Assembly (NCBI GenBank): GCA_902485915.1
Contig: CABTMH010000216.1
Coordinates: forward strand, 1 to 14,675
Direction of reading: 5' to 3'
Length of the DNA stretch: 14,675 nucleotides
From: an uncultured Oribacterium sp.
GTDB taxonomy: Bacteria; Bacillota; Clostridia; Lachnospirales; Lachnospiraceae
Shown here: in pieces, positions 1 to 7,232 of the stretch
Layout: each line of letters opens with the position of its first letter
How positions within the stretch are numbered: position 1 is the first letter of the stretch
Notes under the pieces: generated by a model
Told to the model about the DNA's origin: nothing
What the model saw: the letters and a program-made list of their open reading frames with translations, nothing else
The model's database searches: none
Program-made: the position numbers and the translations under genes

Positions 1-25
1 GAAGGGCAGCGAGGCCTTTTTTTAT
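1..25 (+). terminator. Right half of a terminator cut by the window edge (tentative)
   Basis: A GC-rich stretch (GGGCAGCGAGGCC, 4-16) runs straight into seven T residues (17-23). This is how the 3' arm and T tract of an intrinsic terminator look for a plus-strand gene lying left of the window. Because the 5' arm is not visible, pairing cannot be verified. Read on the minus strand, the same bases lie just beyond the manC stop codon, so the hairpin could serve both convergent genes. Confidence 0.3.
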
Positions 26-38
26 ATAAACATTTTTA

Positions 39-1367
39 TTACTTCTCTGACGGCATGTCGAACTTCGTCTTGTCGGCGACGGCGATGTCCTCGCCGAGCT
101 GCATCTCCATGAGGGTCAGCGGGGTCTCCGGGTCTGCGCACATCGTGTGCTTCGCGCCGCACGGAATCGAGATCACATCGCCGGCGCATACGCTGCGGGC
201 CTCGCCATCGACGATGGCGGTGCCACGGCCGTCCAGGACGGTCCAGATTTCGTTGCGGGCGTGATGTGCGTGATAGCTCATGTGCGCACCCGGGCGCATC
301 TCGATTTTCACGGTCATCGAGCCCTGGGAGACGTCGAGGATGCGGAAGTCGCCCCAGGATTTACGGGCGAACATGATCTGGTCCGGGAGCTGGTCCACGT
401 ATGGCTTGATGCGGGCGCTGGCTTCGAGGTTACTGACGAGGATGCCCTGCGGGCTCGCAGAGATCACGGCATGCTCGAGGCCCATCGCGAGGATCGGCAC
501 GCTCAGCTCGTTCACGATATGGACGTCCTCGCAGTGCTCACCGAGGATGCCGTGGCCGATGACCGGCTCAGACATCTCTTCGGTCAGGGTGTTCCAGGTG
601 CCGAGGTCCTTCCACTCGCCGTGGAAGCACATCACCTGGATCTTCGCTTCATGCTCGACGACGGCATAGTCGAAGCTGATTTTGCGGAGATCGGCATACT
701 GGTCGAAGAGGGTCTGATAGTCGCTCGTGTCGAGGAGGGTGCGGGCACGGTCCAGCACGTAGCCGAGCTTATAGGCGAAGACGCCGCCGTTCCACAGGGC
801 ACCCTGCTTCAGGTATTCGCGGGCGGTCGCCTCATCCGGCTTCTCCTTGAAGGTGCGGACGGTCGACACCGGGGCCTTCGCCTCCGGGATGATGTAGCCG
901 TACTTCTCAGATGGATAGGTCGGCTCGATGCCCATCAGGACGAGATTCGCCTCGCCTTTATCTGCCTGCTCAGAGAGCGCCTTCAGCGCATAGAAGTAGT
1001 CATCGTTTACATACGGGTCCACCGGACAGACCACGACGGATTCATCCTCCAGGACGTCACATTTTTCGTGCAGGTAGGCACTCGCGAGGGCGATCGCCGG
1101 GAAGGTATCCCTTCTCGTCGGTTCGACGGAGATATTTACGTCGGTGCCGAGCAGGTTCAGGATGGAGGATACCTGGGTGCGGGAGGTCGCGATGGTGACA
1201 CGGGCCTCCGGGTCCACGGTGCGGATCTGGCGGTAGACGCGCTCGATCATCGATTCATAGCTTCCGTCCGGGCGTTTAAAGAGCTTGATAAACTGCTTGG
1301 AGCGGATATCGTTGGAAAGTGGCCACAGGCGCTTGCCGGAGCCACCGGATAGCAAAATGATATTCAT
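39..1367 (-). CDS. manC: Mannose-1-phosphate guanylyltransferase with C-terminal cupin (ManC/type II PMI-like)
   Basis: Makes GDP-mannose from mannose-1-phosphate and GTP in the cytoplasm, supplying mannose-derived sugars for cell-surface glycans. The 442-residue product opens with the nucleotidyltransferase signature GGSGKRLWPLS (8-18) and KQF. It continues with EPTRRDTFPA (82-91), FKEKP (173-177), LWNGGVF (191-197), FDYAV (232-236) and WKDLGTW (252-258), all hallmarks of the sugar-nucleotide transferase fold. Residues about 336-425 form a cupin like the phosphomannose isomerase half of bifunctional ManC (KSWGDFRILD, PGAHMSYHAHHARNEIW, GTAIVDG); whether isomerase activity is retained cannot be told. 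An in-frame ATG exists 27 codons upstream, but I chose 1367: the protein then begins at the usual MNIILLSGG, a GAAAGG ribosome site precedes it, and an extended -10 lies within the longer reading. It is divergent from the pilus genes and probably functionally separate. Confidence 0.9.
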   Translation of the reverse strand: MNIILLSGGSGKRLWPLSNDIRSKQFIKLFKRPDGSYESMIERVYRQIRTVDPEARVTIATSRTQVSSILNLLGTDVNISVEPTRRDTFPAIALASAYLHEKCDVLEDESVVVCPVDPYVNDDYFYALKALSEQADKGEANLVLMGIEPTYPSEKYGYIIPEAKAPVSTVRTFKEKPDEATAREYLKQGALWNGGVFAYKLGYVLDRARTLLDTSDYQTLFDQYADLRKISFDYAVVEHEAKIQVMCFHGEWKDLGTWNTLTEEMSEPVIGHGILGEHCEDVHIVNELSVPILAMGLEHAVISASPQGILVSNLEASARIKPYVDQLPDQIMFARKSWGDFRILDVSQGSMTVKIEMRPGAHMSYHAHHARNEIWTVLDGRGTAIVDGEARSVCAGDVISIPCGAKHTMCADPETPLTLMEMQLGEDIAVADKTKFDMPSEK

Positions 1368-1396
1368 AGTACTGCCTTTCTTAAAAACACGATAGT

Positions 1397-1405
1397 ATTC
1401 TAGCA
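1397..1405 (-). promoter_or_regulatory. Candidate extended -10 promoter for manC
   Basis: On the minus strand the sequence reads TGC-TAGAAT, an extended -10 element (TGn plus 5/6 match to TATAAT), about 30 bases before the chosen manC start. No convincing -35 box is present, which extended -10 promoters can tolerate. It would give a leader of roughly 20 bases containing the GAAAGG ribosome site. Confidence 0.35.
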
Positions 1406-1744
1406 TACTCGTGGGGCTTCGTCTAACTGTGACGCCATAACACTTCATCTCTCCTGTATCTCTCGTTCCTGTTCACACGTGTACCGATCAGGCAACAAAT
1501 CCTCTGTACAATATGCTGTGAAAAAATCAGACGTTTTGTAAATATCCTCTAAGCCTTACGGAATTCTGTCTTTTCGTCCATTTCGGCTTCTCGATTTCAC
1601 TCTTCTGTCCTGTGCTTCACTTGCGTTTTTCTAAGCTCCATGCGTGGGGCGTCTAGTCTGTTCTGGGACTATAGTCCACATGACGACTATAGGCGATTTG
1701 CGCTGTCTCCTCTATACTCGGACTATACCAAACGCGGAGGCCAC
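1406..1744. other. Divergent intergenic region between manC and the pilus locus
   Basis: About 340 bases without a supported gene. The part from 1449 to 1640 is comparatively AT- and pyrimidine-rich and shows no recognisable RNA gene. The part from 1666 to 1727 holds repeated GACTATA heptamers (listed separately). The strong GGAGG site at 1736-1740 belongs to the next gene. The upstream in-frame ATG at 1640 lacks a ribosome site, and the extra 35 residues it would add look like translated promoter DNA. Promoters for the pilus operon should lie here, but I find no -35/-10 pair with good spacing. Confidence 0.5.
1666..1727. repeat. Palindrome and three GACTATA repeats upstream of the pilus locus
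   Basis: The heptamer GACTATA occurs at 1667, 1685 and 1721. The first copy lies inside a perfect 12-bp palindrome GGACTATAGTCC (1666-1677). A related TATACT (1713-1718) sits beside the third. Start-to-start spacings are 18 and 36 bases. The position, directly upstream of the first gene of the locus, suits an operator or promoter element; that role is an inference. Confidence 0.45.
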
Positions 1745-2218
1745 ATGACAGTATCTCAGCTTATCCTCCTGCAGTGTCTGACCATCGCTGCGGGCTATGA
1801 TCTACGAGAGCGGCGTATCCCTCATGCGCTGATCTACACCTATTTATGTTCTGGTTATTTCCTCTCCTACAGGGGCACCCTGACGCTGGCGGCGTGCTTC
1901 TTCTGCTCCAGCGGAAGGGGTGTCTCCTATCTTCTTCGCTACTTTCTCGCGCTCGTCATGTTTCGTGCCCTGGCCGCACGGACCCATGCAGGTGGTGGAG
2001 ACGCGCGACTGATGGCACTGGTCATCGCCTGGTGCGGTGTCGATGCCGGATGTCGGCTTCTGCTGCCGGGGCTCGTGCTGGCACTGCTGTATCTTCTATG
2101 GATCAGAACAGATTCCGGCAGGTGGAGGATCCGGGAGCAGCACATGCTTCCATCGCTGCCTCTGGCCCTCCCACTGCTTCTCGGTGCGATTCCGGGACTG
2201 ATCTTCTCTCCCGCGTAG
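1745..2218 (+). CDS. Prepilin peptidase, A24 family, minimal (first of two)
   Basis: Membrane aspartyl protease that would cut the leader off Flp-type prepilins on the cytoplasmic face (TadV/CpaA role). The 157-residue product is almost entirely hydrophobic helices and carries the two catalytic aspartate motifs of family A24: YDLRERRIP with Asp19 near the end of the first helix, and GGGDARL with Asp86. It lacks the N-terminal methyltransferase domain of PilD-type enzymes, as is usual for Tad peptidases. The start is fixed by GGAGG (1736-1740) four bases before ATG; the longer frame from 1640 has no such site. It is the first plus-strand gene of the locus, separated by 194 bases from tadZ. A second A24 peptidase lies at 10837, so which substrate each one serves is open. 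Confidence 0.87.
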   Translation: MTVSQLILLQCLTIAAGYDLRERRIPHALIYTYLCSGYFLSYRGTLTLAACFFCSSGRGVSYLLRYFLALVMFRALAARTHAGGGDARLMALVIAWCGVDAGCRLLLPGLVLALLYLLWIRTDSGRWRIREQHMLPSLPLALPLLLGAIPGLIFSPA

Positions 2219-2220
2219 TA

Positions 2221-2368
2221 CGGTTCATTTCCTACCCCTGAACCCTGAACCGGCGAGGCGGGAGATACTCTCAGAAAGTAAACGTTCAGCGATGGGCCCC
2301 CGGAGGGCGCTACGGAGGCATTGCACTCCGAGTCCGGTGAAATCCATGCCGGGGTCCCCTGCCTGAAC
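2221..2368 (+). ncRNA. Candidate structured leader RNA upstream of tadZ (no known family assigned)
   Basis: The 194-base gap between the peptidase stop and tadZ is dense in pairing potential. Hairpin A: CGGTTCA (2221-2227) with TGAACCG (2246-2252). Outer stem B: GTTCAG (2284-2289) with CTGAAC (2363-2368). Inside B, GGGCCCCCGG (2294-2303) pairs with CCGGGGTCCC (2349-2358), 9 of 10 positions. Inside that, CGGAG (2313-2317) pairs with CTCCG (2326-2330), followed by a GGTGAAATCC segment. GTTCAG can alternatively pair with the upstream CTGAAC at 2245-2250, which would break both A and B. There is no T tract, so any control would more likely act on translation or mRNA stability of tadZ, whose AGAGG site lies at 2403-2407. 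I could not match it to the cobalamin, FMN, c-di-GMP, THF or TPP riboswitch consensus. Confidence 0.4.
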
Positions 2369-2412
2369 TGTACGCTCAGAAAAATGCTTTATCTGTATGA
2401 AAAGAGGCTTCT

Positions 2413-3447
2413 ATGAATCAGATTCTCGCACTGCTGGAACAGGATCCCAGCTACTGTGAACGCTTTTTAAAGTATGCATCTTCGCGGACGGAGTGTCCGT
2501 TTACCGTCTATACCTTTCAGACCGTGACGGAGCTGCAGCGTTTCGCACACCAGAACGACATCGATCTGCTGCTGAGTGATGCGCAGGCGGCCGGGGATGC
2601 GGAGCTCGAGAAGCTCCCGGTGCATACCCGGGTCGAGCTCACAGAGGAACCGATGGGTGAGAAGCAGGTGCTCGACGGAGCGCGTTCGGATACGCCACGC
2701 AAAATCTATAAGTATCAGTCCGGAGAGAAGATCCTGCATGAGCTCGTGTCGAGCTATCAGCTCGCGAAGAAGTCGGAGCCGAAAAATCGGCAGGGACTCG
2801 CCAGGCTGTACCTCGTGTACAGTCCGATCGGGCGTTCCGGGAAGACCTGCTTCGCCGAGAGTCTCACGAAAACACTGGAGAAGGATATGCGGGCACTCTA
2901 TATCAGCCTCGAGGAGGTATCCGCGCGGGCCGATGCATCGATGCAAGGCGGAAGCGCCTCTCTCAGTGATGCACTCTACTTCTATAAGAAGGAGCGGCTG
3001 GATGCCGAGCGGCTGCGCTCGATCATCACGCGTGCCGACGGGATGGACTTCATCCCGCCGGTCCGTTCACCGGAGGATATCGCGACGCTGCGGGATACGG
3101 AGCTTCCACAGTTTATCCAGGCCCTGCGTGCATCGGTCGACTACGATGCCATCGTCCTCGACACCGACAGTATCCTGAGCCGCGTGGAGGGCATCCTCCC
3201 ACAGGCCGACTGGATCTTCATGCCGGTCACCGACCAGCCTGCGCACTACCGTAAGCTGTCCGCCCTGGAGCACTATCTCTCCGGCTCTCCGTATCGCGCT
3301 GCACTCGACCGCATCGTGAAGCTCATCGTACCTCTGGAGCATACGGGATACTCCGAAGCAGCGGCCTCGGAGCGGCTGTCCGAATTTACCGCGGCGGTCA
3401 TACGAAACTACCTCTACGATGCTGAGCCGCAGCGTGCGGTCCACTAG
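2413..3447 (+). CDS. tadZ: TadZ/CpaE-like MinD/ParA-family ATPase
   Basis: Likely the Tad localisation factor that places the pilus machine at the membrane. The 344 residues split as in TadZ proteins. Residues 1 to about 90 resemble a receiver-like fold (IDLLLSD at 50-56) without a clear phosphorylation site. Residues about 128-335 are a ParA/MinD-type ATPase with a deviant Walker A SPIGRSGKT (137-145), where the second Lys of GKGGxGKT is replaced by Arg141. A Walker B-like strand DAIVLDTDS follows at 245-253. No transmembrane segment is seen. ATG at 2413 follows AGAGG (2403-2407) by five bases. It lies 64 bases upstream of tadA and heads the ATPase/platform block tadZ-A-B-C. Recognition rests on the domain layout and the neighbouring tadA, not on strong sequence signature alone. 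Confidence 0.8.
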   Translation: MNQILALLEQDPSYCERFLKYASSRTECPFTVYTFQTVTELQRFAHQNDIDLLLSDAQAAGDAELEKLPVHTRVELTEEPMGEKQVLDGARSDTPRKIYKYQSGEKILHELVSSYQLAKKSEPKNRQGLARLYLVYSPIGRSGKTCFAESLTKTLEKDMRALYISLEEVSARADASMQGGSASLSDALYFYKKERLDAERLRSIITRADGMDFIPPVRSPEDIATLRDTELPQFIQALRASVDYDAIVLDTDSILSRVEGILPQADWIFMPVTDQPAHYRKLSALEHYLSGSPYRAALDRIVKLIVPLEHTGYSEAAASERLSEFTAAVIRNYLYDAEPQRAVH

Positions 3448-3511
3448 CAGACATGCCTGTCAGCACCTGACGACTGAGCACAAAGAGGTCTCAGAATGGA
3501 GAATAAACCGC

Positions 3512-4693
3512 ATGAATACGATCATGGATCAGACTGAACTGAAGAAAGAACTGAAGCAGCAGCTGCTCGCCGGACTCGAGGAGCAGCGGAGCTTCAGCGA
3601 TGCGGAGCTGTATGACCGCATCGACGAGCTCCTCTTCGCACATCCGGAGCTCTGCCTCCGGGATAAGCTCTATCTGCGCGATGCTGTCTTCAACAGCTTC
3701 CGTCGTCTCGATGTGCTGTCCGAGGTACTCGATAACGCGGATGTCACGGAAATCATGATCAACTCCGAGCAGGAGATCTTCATCGAGCGCAGCGGACACA
3801 TGCAGCGCTGGGACCGAAGCTTCGAGTCCCGGGCACAGCTCGAGGAGCTGATTCAGAGCATCGTAAGCCGCATCAACCGCGTGGTCAACACCAGTACGCC
3901 GATCGTCGATGCCCGTCTCGAGGATGGCTCGCGTGTTCATGTCGTCCTGCCGCCGATCGCACTGAAGGGGCCGACGGTCACCATCCGAAAGTTCCCGGAG
4001 CCGATCACCCTCGAAAAGCTGATCCTCTACGACTCTCTGACACAGGAAGCCGCCGACTTTCTGATTTCGCTCGTAAGGGCCCGGTACAACATCTTCATTT
4101 CCGGAGGGACCAACTCTGGAAAGACCACCTTTCTCAACGCGCTTAGTCAGTATATCCCGTCGGATGAACGGGTCATCACGATCGAGGACTCCGCAGAGCT
4201 CCAGATCCGAAACGTACCGAACCTCGTCTCCCTCGAAACGCGAAACGCAAACGCAGAGGGGGAAGGCGAGATCAGCATGCAGAACCTGATCAAGGCGTCC
4301 CTCCGTATGTCGCCGGACCGCATCATCGTCGGCGAGGTGCGCGGAAAGGAATCGCTCGACATGCTGAACGCTATGAATACAGGCCACGACGGCAGCCTGT
4401 CCACCGGCCATGCGAACTCCGCTCAGGATATGCTCCGCCGTCTGCAGACCATGGTGCTGCAGGGCGCAGACCTCCCGCTGCCGGCGATCCGCAGCATGAT
4501 CGAGTCGGCGCTCGACATCATCGTTCACTTAGGGCGTACCCGTGACCATAAACGACGGGTACTGGAAATATCGGAGGTGATCGGCATTGAACATGACGAA
4601 ATCAAACTTGAGCCACTGTATAAATTCGATGGTCAGAAGCTTGAAAAGCTTGCGGATCTCACGTCCCGACAGAAGCTCCTCGATCGATTATAA
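3512..4693 (+). CDS. tadA: TadA/CpaF-type pilus assembly ATPase
   Basis: Hexameric cytoplasmic secretion ATPase (GspE/VirB11 superfamily) that drives pilin extraction and polymerisation with TadB and TadC. The 393 residues show every motif: an N-terminal domain with VTEIMIN (78-84) and the arginine-rich stretch TPIVDARLEDGSRVHVVLPP (129-148), Walker A GGTNSGKTT (198-206), Asp box TIEDSAELQI (223-232), Walker B RIIVGEVRG with Glu275 (270-278), and His box STGHANS (297-303). Length and order are typical of TadA. The reading frame extends upstream to 3419, overlapping tadZ, but I chose ATG 3512 because GGAG (3498-3501) lies 10 bases before it and the extra N-terminus looks non-coding. Its last 107 bases are also read as the start of tadB in another frame. 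Confidence 0.95.
   Translation: MNTIMDQTELKKELKQQLLAGLEEQRSFSDAELYDRIDELLFAHPELCLRDKLYLRDAVFNSFRRLDVLSEVLDNADVTEIMINSEQEIFIERSGHMQRWDRSFESRAQLEELIQSIVSRINRVVNTSTPIVDARLEDGSRVHVVLPPIALKGPTVTIRKFPEPITLEKLILYDSLTQEAADFLISLVRARYNIFISGGTNSGKTTFLNALSQYIPSDERVITIEDSAELQIRNVPNLVSLETRNANAEGEGEISMQNLIKASLRMSPDRIIVGEVRGKESLDMLNAMNTGHDGSLSTGHANSAQDMLRRLQTMVLQGADLPLPAIRSMIESALDIIVHLGRTRDHKRRVLEISEVIGIEHDEIKLEPLYKFDGQKLEKLADLTSRQKLLDRL
4573..4581 (+). promoter_or_regulatory. Strong internal ribosome binding site that sets the tadB start
   Basis: GGAGGTGAT, a near-full complement of the 16S rRNA 3' end, sits inside the tadA coding sequence. Nine bases separate GGAGG from TTG 4587 and fifteen separate it from ATG 4593, so the TTG is the better-placed start. 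No comparable site precedes the next in-frame ATG (4629). Confidence 0.55.
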
Positions 4694-5420
4694 CGAGTAT
4701 ATCCTGACGCCCCTCGAGTATCTCCGCCTCTTCATCACGGCGCTGCTCGCGGATATGCTGGTCGCTTATACCTTTTACCAGAGCCGCCGTGTGCTGCTCG
4801 TCACGCTGCCGCTCTGTCTGCTGTACCCCTTCTCCTGTCGGAAGGCACTCTGCGAGAAGCGGCGTCAGCAGTTGCTGACAGAGTTTAAGGAATCCCTGGC
4901 GATCCTGTCCTCTTTCTTAAGTGCCGGTTACTCCACGGAAAATGCCTTCCGGGCCTCCATCGATGAGCTCAAGCATCTCTTCTCCCCGGACGCGATGATC
5001 GTGCGGGAGTTCGAACAGATCGTGCACGGCATGAGCCTGCATACACCGGTCGAGGTGCTGCTCGCGGACTTCGCCTACCGCTCCGGACTCGAGGATGTCG
5101 CGAATTTCGCCGAGGTCTTCGCCGTCGCGAAGAAAAACGGCGGTCAGCTCGTGAACATCATCGCGCACACGGCCTCGGTCATCCGTGATAAGGTGCAGAT
5201 CTCCGAGGAGATCCTCACGATGAACGCCGCCAAACGCTATGAGCAGCGGGTCATGAACCTCGTCCCGTTCCTCATCATCCTGTATATGAACTTCAGCTCG
5301 CCGGAGTTTTTCCGGACCCTGTACACGACGGTGCTCGGGCGCATCACCATGACACTCTGTCTCCTGCTGTATGTCCTCTCCGTCTGGCTCGCCGGGCGCA
5401 TCATGGATATCGAGGTGTAG
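4587..5420 (+). CDS. tadB: TadB, inner-membrane platform protein (type II secretion F family)
   Basis: One of the paired integral membrane proteins that anchor TadA and build the assembly platform. The 277 residues begin with a short basic tail, then the DYNEYILTPLEYLR segment (34-47) that precedes the first helices in Firmicute TadB homologues. Two transmembrane helices follow at about 47-64 and 67-82, then a cytoplasmic T2SSF domain (about 90-215; FKESLAILSSFLSAGYSTENAF and VAKKNGGQLVNII are recognisable family stretches). Two C-terminal helices lie at about 222-236 and 251-270. The probable start is TTG 4587 using the GGAGGTGAT site; ATG 4593 is the alternative. Either overlaps tadA by about 100 bases, unusually long for an operon junction and suggesting tight translational coupling. 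Only two bases separate its stop from tadC. Confidence 0.9.
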   Translation: MNMTKSNLSHCINSMVRSLKSLRISRPDRSSSIDYNEYILTPLEYLRLFITALLADMLVAYTFYQSRRVLLVTLPLCLLYPFSCRKALCEKRRQQLLTEFKESLAILSSFLSAGYSTENAFRASIDELKHLFSPDAMIVREFEQIVHGMSLHTPVEVLLADFAYRSGLEDVANFAEVFAVAKKNGGQLVNIIAHTASVIRDKVQISEEILTMNAAKRYEQRVMNLVPFLIILYMNFSSPEFFRTLYTTVLGRITMTLCLLLYVLSVWLAGRIMDIEV

Positions 5421-5422
5421 CC

Positions 5423-7057
5423 ATGCGGACACGACATAATCTGCGCTACACACTGGAGAAGACGCTGCGTCCATATCTCGAGAAGCTCCGGCAGCAGGCA
5501 CAGGCGACCCCCGCCGGGATTCGAAAGCAGATGCTGCTCTGCATCAGTGCCTCCCTGCTCCTCACGATCCTGGTGTTTTTTCTGGGACTTCAGGACGGCG
5601 TGCTGAAGGAGGGCTTCCGCCTTCCGCGAAGCGGCTATGGCGGGGCGAAGCAGTATATCACCCTGGAGGTCTCCGGGCTCACGGAGGATACATCGGTTCC
5701 GCTCGATATCACGGTCAGTCCGAAGCGCTACACCGAGGAGGAGGCCAATGCTGTCTTCCGTGAGATCTATGACCAGCTCGAGGAGCTCGTGGTCGCAGAG
5801 GGTGAAAGCTTCGCAAACCTCCAGCACGATCTCCGCCTCATGACGAAGCTCCCGAAGTATGGCGTGCAGCTCTCCTGGGACTTCTACCCAGAGCTCGATC
5901 CGGCCCTCGACGCCGGTTCCGTGCCGCAGGATGTGGATGTCCCGGCAGAGGCAGCGGTCGAAGGCGAAGTACCGCAGGATGCGGATGCTGCGTCAAAAGC
6001 ATTGGCGGAAAACGAGCAGTCGGCGGGCGAAGATGCCATGCCAGAAGCATTGGCTGAAGGCGGGGTATCGGCAGACGAGGATGTCCTGCCAGAAGATGCG
6101 GACGCCACGGCGATCGCCATGGCAGATCAGCGGGAAGCCGCGCGGGCCTACTACCGGAAGTACCGTCACCTGATGGACAGCGACGGCACGCTACATAACG
6201 AAACGCTGCCACCCGGCACCGTGGTGACCGGCTATCTGTCCCTCATCATGAGTACGGACATCGTGCCGACGAGTACCGACGGAGCGACGAAGTACCTGAA
6301 AACGCAGTATCACTCGGCACCGTACCGGATCTATGTCGGTATCGTCCCACGGGCGCTGTCCCGCTATGAGTCTCTGCTGCTTCAGCTGCAGCAGGCCATC
6401 ACCGCGGAGGACGAGGGCAGTCTCGGCGAGAATATGCTCTCCCTGCCGACAGAAATCGACGGACAGCGCATCTACTACAGTGAGCACGAGGACCAGAGCT
6501 ATCTTCTGCTGCCGCTGCTCGGCGTCATCGCCGCCATGGCCATCTATATGCGCCAGGGACAGGCACGCCGGACGGAAAAGAAACAGCGGGAGGCGCTCCT
6601 GATGCTGGACTATTCCGAGCTGGTATCGAAGCTCATGGTCTACATCGGCGCCGGTCTCACGGTCCGCAATGCCCTGGAAACCATCTCACAGCATTTCGAT
6701 GCGCTCATCGCACGCGGCATCAAGGCAGATCGGCCGCTCTATCAGGAGCTCCGCACGATGGTCATCCAGTTCCGGCGCAACATGCCGGAATCGGAAATCT
6801 ATCTTTCGTTCGGACGACGGGTGAACCTGAAGCCGTATACGAAGCTCGTCAGTCTCATCGAGCAGAACCGGATGAACGGCGCACGGAATCTCCGTGCCAT
6901 GCTGGAGCTCGAGATGGAGGACGCCTTCGAGCAGCGGAAAACAACCGCACGGCGCCTCGGCGAGGAGGCCGGCACGAAGCTGCTGCTCCCACTGTTTATC
7001 ATGCTCGGCATCGTGATGATCATCGTCATCGTGCCGGCCATGAGTGCCCTCGGATGA
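5423..7057 (+). CDS. tadC: TadC with large extracytoplasmic insert (type II secretion F family)
   Basis: Second platform protein of the pilus assembly machine. At 544 residues it is much longer than the roughly 300 of proteobacterial TadC. The extra length is N-terminal: one helix (37-56), then an extracytoplasmic region (57 to about 357) with a conserved-looking block around VPLDITVSPKRYTEEEAN (92-109), an acidic tandem-repeat segment (167-230), and a second folded part. A second helix lies at about 360-376, then the cytoplasmic T2SSF domain (MLDYSELVSKLMVYIGAGLT, RTMVIQFRRNMPESE, RRLGEEAGTKLLLP). A final helix closes the protein (about 520-543). As I recall, Firmicute homologues share the extracytoplasmic domain; the acidic repeats look specific. 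GAGG (5412-5415) precedes ATG by seven bases, inside the tadB end. The stop overlaps an ATG (ATGA at 7054). Confidence 0.87.
   Translation: MRTRHNLRYTLEKTLRPYLEKLRQQAQATPAGIRKQMLLCISASLLLTILVFFLGLQDGVLKEGFRLPRSGYGGAKQYITLEVSGLTEDTSVPLDITVSPKRYTEEEANAVFREIYDQLEELVVAEGESFANLQHDLRLMTKLPKYGVQLSWDFYPELDPALDAGSVPQDVDVPAEAAVEGEVPQDADAASKALAENEQSAGEDAMPEALAEGGVSADEDVLPEDADATAIAMADQREAARAYYRKYRHLMDSDGTLHNETLPPGTVVTGYLSLIMSTDIVPTSTDGATKYLKTQYHSAPYRIYVGIVPRALSRYESLLLQLQQAITAEDEGSLGENMLSLPTEIDGQRIYYSEHEDQSYLLLPLLGVIAAMAIYMRQGQARRTEKKQREALLMLDYSELVSKLMVYIGAGLTVRNALETISQHFDALIARGIKADRPLYQELRTMVIQFRRNMPESEIYLSFGRRVNLKPYTKLVSLIEQNRMNGARNLRAMLELEMEDAFEQRKTTARRLGEEAGTKLLLPLFIMLGIVMIIVIVPAMSALG
5921..6112 (+). 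repeat. Four 48-bp imperfect tandem repeats inside tadC
   Basis: Four in-frame 16-codon units: VPQDVDVPAEAAVEGE, VPQDADAASKALAENE, QSAGEDAMPEALAEGG, VSADEDVLPEDADATA. Nucleotide identity supports true duplication rather than biased composition. The first 19 bases of units 1 and 2 match at 17 positions, and AAGCATTGGC recurs exactly 48 bases apart (5997 and 6045). Asp at unit position 6 is kept in all four. The result is an acidic, probably unfolded linker exposed outside the membrane. Confidence 0.75.
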
Positions 7058-7232
7058 GGACAGACATCATCCCACTCTCAACGTATGGCTTTTACAGGCG
7101 ACCCTCTGGATCTTCTGCTAAACGGTTACATTTTATCACACGGATACTATTCATCTGCGCAGTATCCTGTCCCGGCATATGTCCGGAAGGATGCTGTGCC
7201 CTACACGAGGCGAGGCCTCAGGAGGAAAAGAC

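Noticed and set aside
147..1352. 401-codon plus-strand frame opposite manC
   Set aside because: It lies antisense to a gene with clear catalytic motifs; the frame is open because of GC-biased codons and shows no recognisable domain.
1368..1448. 27-codon N-terminal extension of manC
   Set aside because: It has no ribosome site, a candidate promoter lies inside it, and ManC proteins begin at the MNIILLSGG position.
2305..2345. c-di-GMP (GEMM) riboswitch, because CATTGCACTCCG also occurs in the well-known Vc2 aptamer
   Set aside because: The shared bases are in a variable part of that aptamer. The conserved GEMM core (CACAGGGCAAACC and GACGCAAAGCC) is absent.
2331..2360. Cobalamin or FMN riboswitch, from GGTGAAATCC followed by a GC-rich stem
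   Set aside because: The remaining conserved elements (GCCACTG or GGGAA for cobalamin; AGGGC and ACCGGCGGT for FMN) are missing.
3491..4528. 345-codon minus-strand frame opposite tadA
   Set aside because: Antisense shadow of tadA, which carries every expected ATPase motif.
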